Shown here piece after piece: positions 47,341-56,370 of a stretch of DNA of 64,000 nucleotides. Position numbers and translations under genes: made by a program. This DNA comes from Truepera sp. bin119 (GTDB lineage Bacteria > Deinococcota > Deinococci > Deinococcales > Trueperaceae), in the NCBI GenBank assembly GCA_002239005.1, contig MPNL01000001.1:124001-188000 (forward strand). Reading direction: 5' to 3'. The notes beneath the pieces were generated by a model. That model searched no databases and was not told the DNA's origin. It saw nothing but the letters and a program-made list of their open reading frames with translations. Numbering within the stretch: the stretch's first letter is position 1; the number at the start of each line of letters is the position of its first letter.

Positions 47341-47427
47341 ATGACCAGCTCGCTATCCGTTCGAAAGATGGTCCCTGCCGTGACTCTCGTGCCCGCAGGA
47401 ACTCAATCCTCAGTAATGTTCCCCTAA
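47341..47427 (+). other. Possible 28-codon upstream open frame with an anti-SD match
   Basis: TAAGGAGGTGAT at 47331-47342 matches the complement of a typical 16S rRNA 3' end over 12 bases. ATG 47341 follows too closely for standard initiation. The frame (MTSSLSVRKMVPAVT...) stops at TAA 47427, 14 nt before the binding-protein start. It could be a leader peptide, a ribosome standby site, or chance. Confidence 0.3.
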
Positions 47428-47441
47428 TTAAGGAGATTGCC

Positions 47442-49151
47442 TTGAAAAGACTCGGAACCCTGACTCTAGCCCTCGCAGCCGTGTCGATGCTCACCACTAC
47501 TGCCCTTGCCCAGCGGGGCCGCGACGGCGAACTCAACATCCTGTACTGGCAGGCGGTGTCCAACCTCAACCCCTACCTCTCGGGCGGCACCAAGGATATC
47601 GAGGCCGCCTCGCTGGTCCTCGAACCGCTCGCCCACTACGACGAGGACGGCAACATGGTGCCTATCCTGGCTGCGGAGATCCCCACCGTCGAGAACGGCG
47701 GCGTCTCCGAGGATCTCACCACCATCACCTGGACCCTCAAGGAGGGGATCGTCTGGTCGGACGGCAGCCCGCTGACCGCTGCCGACGTGGAGTTCTCGGC
47801 AACCTACTGCCTGGATCCTGACGCAGGCTGTAACGCGCTATCGAACTTCACCGACGTAGTCAGTGTCGAAGCTGTCGACGACCTGACCGTGGTCATCACC
47901 TTCGGCGTGTCCAAGCCCTTCCCCTATGGCCCCTTCGTCGGTGCAACCAACCCGATTATCCAGAAGGCGCAGTTCGATTCCTGCCTGGGGGCCGCAGCTC
48001 AGGCCTGTACCGAAGAGAACTTCGGTCCCATCGGCACCGGCCCCTTCGCAGTCACCGACTTCCGCGCCAACGACGTGGTCATCTTCGAAGCCAACGAGAA
48101 CTACCGTGAGGCCGATAAGCCCGCCTTCGCCCGGGTGGTCTTTAAGGGTGGCGGTGACGCCGTCTCGGCCGCCCGCGCGGTGCTGGAGACCGGCGAGGTC
48201 GACTACGCCTGGAACCTCCAGGTCGAGCCCGAGATCCTCAGTCAGATGATGGCGGGCGGCCAGGGCACCGTCGTCACCGCGTTCGGTCCCTTAGTTGAGA
48301 GGCTGATGGTCAACCTCACCAACGACGATCCCGGCCTCGGCACCTTGCGCTCCGAATATGATGGCGGCAACAACCCGCACCCCTTCCTGAGCGATCTCGC
48401 CGTGCGGCGCGCCCTCTCGCTCGCTATCGACCGCCAGATCCTGGTCGATGTCGGCTACGGCGCCTCCGGGCAGCCGACCTGCAACGTGCTCCCTGCGCCT
48501 GCGATCTACATCTCGACCGCCAACGACGAGTGCCTCACCCAGAACATTGAGTTGGCCAATCAGATCCTCGACGAGGCCGGTTGGGAACGCGGCCGCGACG
48601 GCGTCCGCGCCAAGGACGGTGTGCGCCTCTCGATCCTCTACCAGACCTCGACCAACTCCGTCCGTCAGGGTACTCAGGCGCTCATCAAGCAGACGTGGGA
48701 GGAGATCGGCGTCGAGACCGAACTCCGCAACATCGATGCTGCGGTGTTCTTCGGCGGCGACCCTGCCAGCCCCGACACCTACGGCAAGTTCTACGCCGAT
48801 ATCGAGATGTACGCCAATACCTTCAACGGCACCGACCCCGAGAACTACATGGCCAACTGGGGCTGCAACGAGGTCTCCGGCGAGGCCAATCAGTGGATCG
48901 GCAACAACATCCCACGCTTCTGCGACCCCGCCTACGACACCCTGATCGCCCAGATGGGTCAGACCGCCTCGCTGGAAGAGCGCGCTGCGCTCGCCAAGCA
49001 GATGAACGACATCCTCATGCAGAATTACATCATGATTCCGCTCATCCACCGTGGGGACGTCTCGGCCCACGCGAACAGCCTGGCGGGCGTCCGTATGAAC
49101 TCGTGGGACAGCGAGCTATGGAATATCGCTGACTGGCACCGCTCAAACTGA
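47442..49151 (+). CDS. Peptide ABC transporter substrate-binding protein (SBP_bac_5)
   Basis: Extracytoplasmic binding protein, 569 residues. Start TTG 47442 is fixed by an AAGGAG site at 47430-47435 and by the signal peptide KRLGTLTLALAAVSMLTTT, ending ALAQ near residue 23. Family segments include LNILYWQAVSNLNPYLSGGT, WTLKEGIVWSDGSPLTAADV and GTGPFAVTDF. Third gene of dppD-dppF-SBP-dppB-dppC. A hairpin lies just after its stop. Confidence 0.95.
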   Translation: MKRLGTLTLALAAVSMLTTTALAQRGRDGELNILYWQAVSNLNPYLSGGTKDIEAASLVLEPLAHYDEDGNMVPILAAEIPTVENGGVSEDLTTITWTLKEGIVWSDGSPLTAADVEFSATYCLDPDAGCNALSNFTDVVSVEAVDDLTVVITFGVSKPFPYGPFVGATNPIIQKAQFDSCLGAAAQACTEENFGPIGTGPFAVTDFRANDVVIFEANENYREADKPAFARVVFKGGGDAVSAARAVLETGEVDYAWNLQVEPEILSQMMAGGQGTVVTAFGPLVERLMVNLTNDDPGLGTLRSEYDGGNNPHPFLSDLAVRRALSLAIDRQILVDVGYGASGQPTCNVLPAPAIYISTANDECLTQNIELANQILDEAGWERGRDGVRAKDGVRLSILYQTSTNSVRQGTQALIKQTWEEIGVETELRNIDAAVFFGGDPASPDTYGKFYADIEMYANTFNGTDPENYMANWGCNEVSGEANQWIGNNIPRFCDPAYDTLIAQMGQTASLEERAALAKQMNDILMQNYIMIPLIHRGDVSAHANSLAGVRMNSWDSELWNIADWHRSN

Positions 49152-49162
49152 CGCCCCCAATC

Positions 49163-49190
49163 GGAGTGCGCGGCCTAGGCCGCGCACTCC
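49163..49190 (+). terminator. Perfect 28-bp palindrome after the binding-protein gene
   Basis: GGAGTGCGCGGCC, TA, GGCCGCGCACTCC: a complete 28-bp palindrome 12 nt past the stop and 12 nt before the dppB GTG. It would fold into a very stable GC hairpin followed by CCCCCCT, not a T-run. Probably sets the binding-protein to permease ratio. Confidence 0.7.
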
Positions 49191-49202
49191 CCCCTAGCTG
49201 AC

Positions 49203-50216
49203 GTGCTTCGCTATATCGTCCGTCGGTTGCTGATCGCCATCCCGACGCTGGTTGCCATCAGCTTCGTGGTTTTCGCGCTGCTGGACCTAGCACCCAGCGA
49301 CCCGACCGGCAACTTGCCCCTAACCATTCCGCTCGAGGTAAGGGCCAAGATCCGTGAATCGCTGGGCTTGGGGCAGCCGTTCGTTATTCGCTACGCAAAG
49401 TGGATGCGGCAGTTCTTCATAAACGAGCCCCTCAACCTGCTCGAGGAGACCTTCGACATCACCGTCGGCGACTCAGAGAACCGACTGCGGGTGCTCTCTT
49501 GGCAGACGCGCAGTCCGGTGGTGGATCTGGTGCGCGAACGTATGCCGCAGACCCTGTGGGTGGTGGGCCTAGCCTATCTGCTCGGCATCCTGGTGGCTAT
49601 CCCTATCGGTATCGTCTCGGCCTACCGACAGTACTCGATCTTCGACCAGGTCGGCACCTTCGTATCGATGGTCGGGTTCTCGGTACCTACATTTTTCACC
49701 GGAGTGCTGGCCATCATCATCTTCAGCTCCGGGTTGGGCTGGTTCCCCTCGATCTACGACACCACCCTGGTGGTCACCGACTGGACCAGTCTCATGGAGC
49801 AGGTGAGGCAGATGGTCATGCCGGTGACGGTGCTGACGCTATTCAACGCGGCCCAACTGTCGCGGTTTATGCGCTCTTCAATGCTGGACAATCTCAATCT
49901 CGACTACGTCCGCACCGCCCGCAGTAAGGGTATGCGTGAGCGCATCGTCCTCCTGATTCACGTGCTCCGCAACAGCATGATACCGGTGGTGACCCTGATC
50001 GCCCTAGGCATCCCCACCATCTTCTCGGGCGCTATCATCACCGAGCAGATCTTCCGGATCAACGGCCTCGGTGAACTCTTAATCCGCGGCATCCAGAACT
50101 CTGATATTCCGCTGGTGCAGACGCTGACCTTTATCTTCGCCATCCTGATCGTCATCTTCAACATCGCTGCGGATGTCGCCTACGGTGCCCTCGACCCGAG
50201 GATTCGCTATGACTGA
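49203..50216 (+). CDS. Peptide ABC transporter permease (DppB type)
   Basis: Inner-membrane permease, 337 residues. First span LLIAIPTLVAISFVVFALLD, then LAPSDPT, LRVLSWQTRSPVVDLVRERM, the ATPase-contact loop VRTARSKGMRERIVLLIHVL RNSMIP, and the terminal DVAYGALDPRIRYD. Start GTG 49203 right after the palindrome. A periplasmic insertion near residues 75-100 is longer than in E. coli DppB. Confidence 0.95.
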   Translation: MLRYIVRRLLIAIPTLVAISFVVFALLDLAPSDPTGNLPLTIPLEVRAKIRESLGLGQPFVIRYAKWMRQFFINEPLNLLEETFDITVGDSENRLRVLSWQTRSPVVDLVRERMPQTLWVVGLAYLLGILVAIPIGIVSAYRQYSIFDQVGTFVSMVGFSVPTFFTGVLAIIIFSSGLGWFPSIYDTTLVVTDWTSLMEQVRQMVMPVTVLTLFNAAQLSRFMRSSMLDNLNLDYVRTARSKGMRERIVLLIHVLRNSMIPVVTLIALGIPTIFSGAIITEQIFRINGLGELLIRGIQNSDIPLVQTLTFIFAILIVIFNIAADVAYGALDPRIRYD

Positions 50217-50228
50217 ACAGGTATCCTC

Positions 50229-51140
50229 ATGAGCCTCGTCCCTGAACAGGCCGAGGCCCACCAGCACCGCTCCCTGTGGATGGATGTGTGGTTGCAGTTC
50301 CGCAACCACACGGGGGCGATGATCAGTGTTGGCGTCCTGGCCTTCATCGTACTGGCGGTGCTAGTGGGGCCGCTGCTGTGGGAGCTCGACCCGCAACGCC
50401 TCGACCCCCGCGTCTCCAACCAGGGCCCGTCACGGGCTCACCCCTTCGGCACGGACAACCTAGGCCGCGACATGCTGGCCCAGATGCTGGCAGGAGGCCG
50501 CATCTCGCTCGCTGTCGGCGTCACCGCCATGCTGATCTCGCTGATCCTGGGCACCGTCATCGGTATCATCGCGGGCTTCTTCCCCCGCGTAGACGGGCTG
50601 TTAATGAGGATCACCGACCTGTTCCTGTCGCTGCCGCTCCTGCCCCTGCTGCTAGTGGCCATCCTACTATTCCGCGATACCCTCCGCTCAGCCTTCGGGC
50701 CGGAGGTTGGGATCTTCCTGCTGATCGTATTCATGATCGGTATCACCTCCTGGATGCAGACTGCCCGCATCGTCCGTGGGGACGTGCTCACGGTCAAAGA
50801 GCAGGAGTTCGTCACCGCGGCCCACAGCGTCGGAACCAGGCGGAGTCGCATCATCACCCGGCACATCTTCCCCAACGTGCTCTCCCCCATCATGGTTTCA
50901 GCCACTCTCGGAATCGCCAACGCCATCATCACCGAGTCCGCCCTATCATTCCTGGGATTGGGCTTCCCGCCCGACTTTCCCACCTGGGGACGACTGCTGT
51001 TCGATGGGACCAACTTCATGACGATCACCCCGATGCGAGTGATATGGCCGGGTCTCGCGATCTCACTAACCGTGCTGAGCGTGAACTATATCGGGGATGG
51101 GCTGAGGGACGCGCTGGACCCGAGGCTGAGAGGAAGGTGA
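50229..51140 (+). CDS. Peptide ABC transporter permease (DppC type)
   Basis: Inner-membrane permease, 303 residues: GAMISVGVLAFIVLAVLVGP (first span), HPFGTDNLGRDMLAQMLAGGR, the contact loop TAAHSVGTRRSRIITRHIFP, and ESALSFLGLGFPPDFPTWGR. Last gene of the plus-strand importer operon, 12 nt after dppB. No clear terminator hairpin follows. Confidence 0.95.
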   Translation: MSLVPEQAEAHQHRSLWMDVWLQFRNHTGAMISVGVLAFIVLAVLVGPLLWELDPQRLDPRVSNQGPSRAHPFGTDNLGRDMLAQMLAGGRISLAVGVTAMLISLILGTVIGIIAGFFPRVDGLLMRITDLFLSLPLLPLLLVAILLFRDTLRSAFGPEVGIFLLIVFMIGITSWMQTARIVRGDVLTVKEQEFVTAAHSVGTRRSRIITRHIFPNVLSPIMVSATLGIANAIITESALSFLGLGFPPDFPTWGRLLFDGTNFMTITPMRVIWPGLAISLTVLSVNYIGDGLRDALDPRLRGR

Positions 51141-51462
51141 GCGGGAAGGCCTCCGGCGTCCCTCAGACCAGTCAGTTGCCGCTCAGGATCAGTCCCTCGC
51201 TGCGGTAGGCACCTCTCTCTAGACTCGGCCAACAGTGCAAGAACGGACCCGCCAATAGACATCCCGAGAAGCCTTAAGAGTTCAGCATGAATGGGAGTCT
51301 GGAGAGGAGCACAACCACCCCCGACCGTGCACCCTCTACAAGTACACTGCTAGCCTGTTCGAGGCGCGAGACTTGCCCTAGATGTGATCTCTTAGGTCGA
51401 CCTTCGAGGCCTCTTGGTAGCGAGGCTGTAGCCTGACCCTGAGGGTGAGGTAAAACAAGCCG
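51141..51462. other. Intergenic region, nothing recognised
   Basis: Between dppC and the convergent small gene at 51463. I see no hairpin with a T-run, no RNA gene and no protein-like frame. Confidence 0.4.
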
Positions 51463-51690
51463 TCATGACCCCTGCCCCCTCTTAGCCTGCTCTCCATGGG
51501 CCTTGGCGGCGACAAGGATATGGAATCCGGTCTTCGACGCGTCGAGGGCGATCTCGTCGAAGATATCCGAGTCGAACTCCAGGCCACCGCTGGCTTTTGA
51601 CCACACCTTCGCCACCTGGTCAGCAAGTTCTTTGGCGCGGTCAAGGGCCTCCAACTCCCCTAGTGCATCGAGAGGCTCTTCGGAACTCAC
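51463..51690 (-). CDS. Small acidic helical protein, function unknown
   Basis: A 75-codon frame from GTG 51690 with codon use like the real genes here (third positions mostly G or C). The product (MSSEEPLDALGELEALDRAK, then helices rich in Glu, Asp and Ala) has no signal peptide or membrane span and no motif I recognise. It is downstream of the frameshifted coiled-coil gene on the same strand. A longer frame begins at 51729. It could be chance. Confidence 0.35.
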   Translation of the reverse strand: MSSEEPLDALGELEALDRAKELADQVAKVWSKASGGLEFDSDIFDEIALDASKTGFHILVAAKAHGEQAKRGQGS

Positions 51691-51790
51691 GACCCTGTTC
51701 GCCACTCTGTGCAGACGACACCGGCACATTTCACCGAGTACGGCACCGAGCGAGTCGACTGCATCGCCAACCCGTAACCCCGCTCAGGTT

Positions 51791-51987
51791 TCACTGCACC
51801 ACCTCCTGCTCGGAGACACCCCGGCCAGTAATGCTCATCGAGTCGACCCCGATGCGGGCGATCCGGTCGCCTAAGGCGTGCAGGTCCCACCTCAACTCAG
51901 CTATCTCGGCCGCATGTTGAGCAGCAGTGCCAGAACACCTAACAACGTCACACCGACGCCGATGACGGCAATTATGTTGGGGCTCAC
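51791..51987 (-). pseudogene. Small membrane-anchored coiled-coil protein with a frameshift
   Basis: From GTG 51987 the frame gives SPNIIAVIGVGVTLLGVLAL LLNM, a single membrane span. One base is missing near 51912; in the next frame follows AEIAELRWDLHALGDRIARI, a heptad-patterned amphipathic helix, to a stop at 51791. A short membrane helix plus coiled coil is a common architecture of small bacterial hypothetical proteins. No function is known. Confidence 0.5.
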
Positions 51988-52399
51988 CTAGCCTCAAGTC
52001 TCCCATCCATGCCGGCCTCCCTCTGACCTCGTCACCTTGAACTTCCGCGTATCGAACTCAAGCCTCGAGACCACACTGCACTGCTAGTCGAGCGAGTATT
52101 GCCCGGGCAACCCCGTACCGCTCACTAGACCATTTCCAGTGACGCCTTCTGCTCATCGATCAGGTAGAGACCGGCTTGTGTGCCTTCCCTCACAACCCAG
52201 GGCAAACGTCCTCACCCCCTTTCCGGGCGGGAGCATAGCATGTGCACCGTGTAACTGACTGTTGACAAGCGCACTCCAACTTCCCAATGGGGCTAGGAGA
52301 GCCTGATCTTGGGCGCTACCCCGATGGCCTCCACCGCACCATCAGCGGATTGAAACATCCAATGCCAGGCTGTGCGAACAAGAGTGAAGGCCCCGGAGC
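51988..52399. other. Intergenic region, nothing recognised
   Basis: Between the small coiled-coil gene and the ankyrin remnant, both on the minus strand. No supported gene, hairpin or repeat. Confidence 0.4.
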
Positions 52400-52857
52400 C
52401 TACCTCGGGAACCGCTGCTTGCCGAGGTCGGGGCCATGCCCCCACTCAAAGCGCCCTTCGTTAAGCCGCCACCGAACATCAGAGCCTTTGAGAGCTTTGT
52501 TGTCTTGAGCATAGTACCAGGGGGTTATGCCGTCATCGTCTCGTGCGGCCGCGTCTGCCCCGGCGTCCAACAGGGTCCTGATGACGGCAGCGTTACGCCG
52601 CATGGCCACACGGTGCAGGCGGGTTGCTCTCCTCCGCACGATCCCCTCACTCCCGGTAGCGGAGCCTCGCCACCGCCCCGAACACACAAGTAAGGCGAAC
52701 AACACACCGGCCCAACCAGATCCAACGATAATGCCATAGGCAGCCTCGGCGTCAAAGGCGGCCCGACGCTGTCGCCGAACAGTGTGGCACCAACGGTGAA
52801 GACGCCAGAGATGCCTGCGATAATCGCTACGATTCCTCTGTCCATCCTCATGACCAT
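52400..52857 (-). pseudogene. Remnant of a membrane protein joined to an ankyrin C-terminal repeat
   Basis: The upstream part reads MDRGIVAIIAGISGVFTVGA TLFGDS (a membrane span). After a one-base shift near 52760 it continues RAAFDAEAAYGIIVGSGWAG VLFALLVCSG (second span). In the same frame follows one ankyrin unit, LHRVAMRRNAAVIRTLLDAG ADAAARDDDGITPWYYAQD, and the C-cap NKALKGSDVRWRLNEGRF also found in the neighbouring ankyrin proteins. The front repeats and the cysteine cap are missing. It looks like a fusion by deletion of two genes. Confidence 0.6.
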
Positions 52858-53036
52858 CTCTCGCTACCCCACCCTACTCCCGGTACCTCCGCCTCGCCAT
52901 CACGCCCCGACTGGCAAGCTCGGTCCGAGTGCAGTGATTCGACAAGAGGAACAGCTGAACAGTGAAGAGGCTTTGAGAGAGCCGCAGGTCGAAGGGGCCC
53001 TCCGGAAATTGGTCCCCAAGACCACCAGTCTATAAG

Positions 53037-53810
53037 CTACCTGAAGCGCGCCTCGCCTAGTCGCCGGTAGGCATCAGAGCCTTTGAGCTCTTCTCGATCC
53101 TCAGCATAGTCCCAAGGGGTCAAGCCAGCGGTGTTTTGGGCAGTCGCATCTGCCCCAGCATCAAGCAGAGCTGCGATGATGGCAGGGTTGTCGCTACTCA
53201 CAGCTGCAAGGTGCAGGGGGGAGAGGCCACCTGCGATCTGGGCATCTACCTCTGCCCCGGCATCTGCCAGGGCTGTGATAATGGCAGGGTTGTCGTTAAA
53301 CCAGACCGCAGTGTGTAGGAGGGTGAGGCCACCCTTGTCCCGGGCATTCACCTCCGCCCCAGCCTCTACCAGTGCCGTGATGATAGCAGGATTGGTGTTG
53401 AATTTAGCCGCAAGGTGGAGCGGAGTAGAACCTTCTACATTTCTAGCATTCACCTCCGCTCCGGCCTCTACCAGTGCCGTGATGATGGCGGGGCTGGTAT
53501 TGGTTTGGGCCGCAAAGTGAAAGGGGGTATGGCCGTATCTATCCCTGGCTTCCACCTCTGCCCCAGCATTAGTCAGAGCTGTGATGATGGCAGGATCGGT
53601 GTCGAAGAAGGCGGCATCGTGCAGGGGGGTTCTGCCACTTTCATCTCGAGGGGTCACCTCTGCCCCAGCATTGAGGCAATCGATCACCTCTTCCAAGGTG
53701 GTCGATTGGAAGAAGGCCAAGGTATTCCACTCTGTACACTCTGCAGCAGCTACCTGGGCCGTTAGTGAGAGTGCGGCTAAGGCTACCAGGAGTTGTGTCT
53801 TTAGGTTCAT
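53037..53810 (-). CDS. Secreted ankyrin-repeat protein, one cassette
   Basis: Exported 257-residue protein. Signal peptide residues 1-23 (TQLLVALAALSLTAQVAAA). Then the N-cap CTEWNTLAFF...EEVIDCLNAGAEV with two Cys (likely a disulfide), about six 34-residue ankyrin units of the type NxNPAIITALVEAGAEVNAR, and the C-cap TPWDYAEDREELKGSDAYRR. Ankyrin units bind proteins; the partner is unknown and may be on another cell. The gene lies just downstream of the two-cassette paralogue. Confidence 0.92.
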   Translation of the reverse strand: MNLKTQLLVALAALSLTAQVAAAECTEWNTLAFFQSTTLEEVIDCLNAGAEVTPRDESGRTPLHDAAFFDTDPAIITALTNAGAEVEARDRYGHTPFHFAAQTNTSPAIITALVEAGAEVNARNVEGSTPLHLAAKFNTNPAIITALVEAGAEVNARDKGGLTLLHTAVWFNDNPAIITALADAGAEVDAQIAGGLSPLHLAAVSSDNPAIIAALLDAGADATAQNTAGLTPWDYAEDREELKGSDAYRRLGEARFR

Positions 53811-53920
53811 AATCTCTTACTCTACCCGACCAAGCCTCTGGTAGTGCAGTTCGGTCGTGGCTCCTCTGCTGTCAAGCCCGGCATCGTGAGCCATTCCCAG
53901 CGGCCCGCGTGCTTCAACTC

Positions 53921-55201
53921 TCACCTGAAGCGTGCATCGTTCAGGCGCCAGTAGGCGTCCGTGCCTCTGAGGGCTTCGTTGTCTTGAGCGTGGTCCCAAG
54001 GGGTCTGGCCATTCTCGCTTCGTACGGTCGCGTCTGCCCCAGCGTCCAGCAAGGTTGTGACGACGGCGGGGTTGGTGGTGAAGGTGGCTTCATAAGTCGC
54101 TAGGTGCAGGGGGGTCCAGCCGTTGGCGGCTTGCGCATTCACCTCCGCCCCAGCAACGACCAGGGCTTCGATGACGGCAGGATTATCGTTGTACCAAGCT
54201 GCATCGTGCAAGGGGGTTAGGCCCCCCTCATCCCGAGCATTCACCTCCGCCCCAGCAGCGACCAGAGCAGTGATGATGGCGGGGTTGGGGTTGAACCCAG
54301 CCGCCCGGTGCAGCGGGGTGCGGCCACCACTACCGCGAGCATTCACCCTCGCCCCTGACCTCACCAGGGCGTGGATGACAGCGGGATCGGTACTACTCTC
54401 TGCCGCATAGTGCAGTGGGGTGACATCGAGTCCATCCCGGGCATTCACCTCCGCCTCAGCAGCGAGACAACCCCTGACCTCCGTCAGTGTGGCCGATTCA
54501 AAGAACTCCTCTGTGTTCCACTCCGCACAGGAAGACGGACTCTCCAGAACTGCGAGCGGGGGCTCATTCGGACGTAGTTGCTGGTAGGTGTCAGAACCTT
54601 CGAGCTCTTCTCGGTCCTTGGCAAGATCCCAAGGGGTCCAGCCGGACTCATTCCGGGCATTCACCTCCGCTCCAGCGTCCAGCAGGGCTCTGATGATGGC
54701 GGGGTTGTCGCTGGCTGCGGCCGCGTTGTGCAGGGGGGTCCAACCGGACTCATTCCGGGCATTCACCTCCGCTCCAGCGTCCAGCAAGGTCGTGACGACG
54801 GCGGGGTTGTTGGTATACCAGGCTGCATAGTGCAGGGGGGTCCAACCGGACTCATTCCGGGCATTCACCTCCGCTCCAGCGTCCAGCAAGGTCGTGACGA
54901 CGGCGGGGTTGTTGGTATACCAGGCTGCATAGTCCAGGGGGGTGCGGCCATACTCATCCACCTGTCGGGCATTCGCCCCAGCAGCAAGGCAATCCTTCAC
55001 CTCCTCCAACGTGGCCTGGACGAAAAATTCCGACGTGTTCCAGCTCCAAGCCTCACAGTCCACTGCCGCGGCCGGAACCCGAGCGGCGCCACGATCGCCC
55101 TCGCGAGTTGTGGGGGTCTCCAGCGTCTGCGTACCAGGGGGGGCGCAACTCGTCGCCAGCACGAGCACACTCCAAACCACCAGCAGGTATCTCAGTCTCA
55201 T
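53921..55201 (-). CDS. Ankyrin-repeat lipoprotein, two cassettes
   Basis: Exported protein of 426 residues. I start at ATG 55201 rather than ATG 55207 because the ribosome-site spacing is better and the paralogue at 62201 has the same arrangement. RLRYLLVVWSVLVLATSC ends in a lipobox, so it is probably membrane-anchored by Cys18. Cassette 1 begins CEAWSWNTSEFF and ends TPWDLAKDREELEGSDTYQQ; cassette 2 begins CAEWNTEEFFESATLTEV and ends TPWDHAQDNEALRGTDAYWR. Ankyrin units are 34 residues. Two units (WYTNNPAVVTTLLDAGAEV) are nearly identical in DNA. Confidence 0.93.
   Translation of the reverse strand: MRLRYLLVVWSVLVLATSCAPPGTQTLETPTTREGDRGAARVPAAAVDCEAWSWNTSEFFVQATLEEVKDCLAAGANARQVDEYGRTPLDYAAWYTNNPAVVTTLLDAGAEVNARNESGWTPLHYAAWYTNNPAVVTTLLDAGAEVNARNESGWTPLHNAAAASDNPAIIRALLDAGAEVNARNESGWTPWDLAKDREELEGSDTYQQLRPNEPPLAVLESPSSCAEWNTEEFFESATLTEVRGCLAAEAEVNARDGLDVTPLHYAAESSTDPAVIHALVRSGARVNARGSGGRTPLHRAAGFNPNPAIITALVAAGAEVNARDEGGLTPLHDAAWYNDNPAVIEALVVAGAEVNAQAANGWTPLHLATYEATFTTNPAVVTTLLDAGADATVRSENGQTPWDHAQDNEALRGTDAYWRLNDARFR
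54739..54942 (-). repeat. Two near-identical 102-bp ankyrin-unit repeats
   Basis: The DNA from 54739 repeats with a 102-bp step from 54841, differing at very few bases and covering one 34-residue ankyrin unit each. Other units in the gene are much more diverged, so this is a recent unit duplication or a conversion event. Confidence 0.75.
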
Positions 55202-55213
55202 GGTCATCCCCCT

Positions 55214-55324
55214 CTACTGCAATCCTAACTTCCGAATAGCGCAACTCGTCGCTAGCGCGAGTACGCCTGCGACTACCAGCAGATATCGAGGCAGATATCG
55301 AGAGCGAACTCTTCGGATCTTCAT
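55214..55324 (-). pseudogene. Orphan lipoprotein leader, paralogue of the ankyrin gene starts
   Basis: A 36-codon frame, ATG 55324 to TAG 55214: MKIRRVRSRYLPRYLLVVAG, then VLALATSCAIRKLGLQ. It carries the same leader as the adjacent ankyrin lipoprotein (RYLLVV...LATSC). The DNA around both copies is also similar. It ends 13 nt before the next start. Most likely the stub of a deleted ankyrin lipoprotein gene; a functional tiny lipoprotein is possible. Confidence 0.6.
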
Positions 55325-55491
55325 GCTCTCCACCCTACTTCCAATAGCGCAACCTTGTCACCGCACCCTTACCAGCCAACTCCGCCCGGGCATAATGCCC
55401 CGGCCTCGAGATCCACGCACCCGTCGACATCGCCCTGCTGCTAAACTCCCAAGGGACCGCAGGCACCACACTGAAAGGCTAGGCTGTAGGC

Positions 55492-56370
55492 ATGATCCTT
55501 CTAACGTATCAGACCCCCAAAGGCCTTAAGCTCGGTGTCAAGACTGACCGCGGCGTCCTCGACATCGCCGCCCCCGGTCACACCGACACCCCCGTAACAC
55601 CCGATGCCCTCTACCGAATGGGTAGCGCCGCCGTCGCCCCGCTGGCTGCCCGGGTAGATGAGGCCCTCGAGCGCGGCGCAGCAGAGTGGTTCCACGACGA
55701 GAGCAGGCTCCGGCTAGGTCCCCCTGTACCCAACCCAGGCAAGATTTTATGCATCGGCCTGAACTATCTGCGTCACGCCCAAGAGTCCGGCATGGCGGTC
55801 CCCACCACCCCGGTGCTCTTCTCGAAGTTCAACAACGCCATCGCAGGACCCGGTGAGGACATCCCCCTCCCCGCCCACGCCGAGGAGTACGACTACGAAG
55901 CGGAACTGGTCGTCGTCATCGGCAGGCGAGCCAAGGAGGTGAGCGAGGCCGAGGCACTCGACTACGTTCTGGGCTACTGCAACGGCAACGACGTAAGCGA
56001 GCGCCAGCTGCAGATGCTGACCGGTCAGTGGCTGCTGGGCAAGACCCTGGACAAGTTTATGCCGCTCGGACCCTACCTGGTGACCGCGAACGAGGCGGGC
56101 GACCCCCAGGAGATGCGGATGCGCTGCTGGCTCAATGGCGAACTGCGCCAGGATTCGAGCACCTCAGACATGATCTTCTCGGTCGCCGAGGTCGTGAGCT
56201 ATGCCAGCCGCTACCTGACCCTGGAACCGGGCGACATCATCTCGACCGGGACCCCAGAAGGTGTCATCTTCGGGATGAAAGAGAGGGTATGGATGAGACC
56301 CGGAGACGAGGCCACAGTCGAGGTCGGCAACTTAGGGCAGCTCAGCAACCGGATGGTCGAGGGGCGTTGA
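55492..56370 (+). CDS. Fumarylacetoacetate hydrolase (FAH) family protein
   Basis: Metal-dependent hydrolase, decarboxylase or dehydratase of 292 residues. N-terminal cap domain, then GKILCIGLNYLRHAQESGM, PVLFSKFNNAIAGPGEDIPL, the metal Glu pair in YDYEAELVVVIG, the Asp in GNDVSERQLQ and TGTPEGVIFGM. Close relatives act on 2-keto-3-deoxy sugar acids or ureidoglycolate. First gene of a tightly packed operon with an SDR, an APH-type kinase and an enolase paralogue; it overlaps the SDR by four bases. Confidence 0.94.
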   Translation: MILLTYQTPKGLKLGVKTDRGVLDIAAPGHTDTPVTPDALYRMGSAAVAPLAARVDEALERGAAEWFHDESRLRLGPPVPNPGKILCIGLNYLRHAQESGMAVPTTPVLFSKFNNAIAGPGEDIPLPAHAEEYDYEAELVVVIGRRAKEVSEAEALDYVLGYCNGNDVSERQLQMLTGQWLLGKTLDKFMPLGPYLVTANEAGDPQEMRMRCWLNGELRQDSSTSDMIFSVAEVVSYASRYLTLEPGDIISTGTPEGVIFGMKERVWMRPGDEATVEVGNLGQLSNRMVEGR

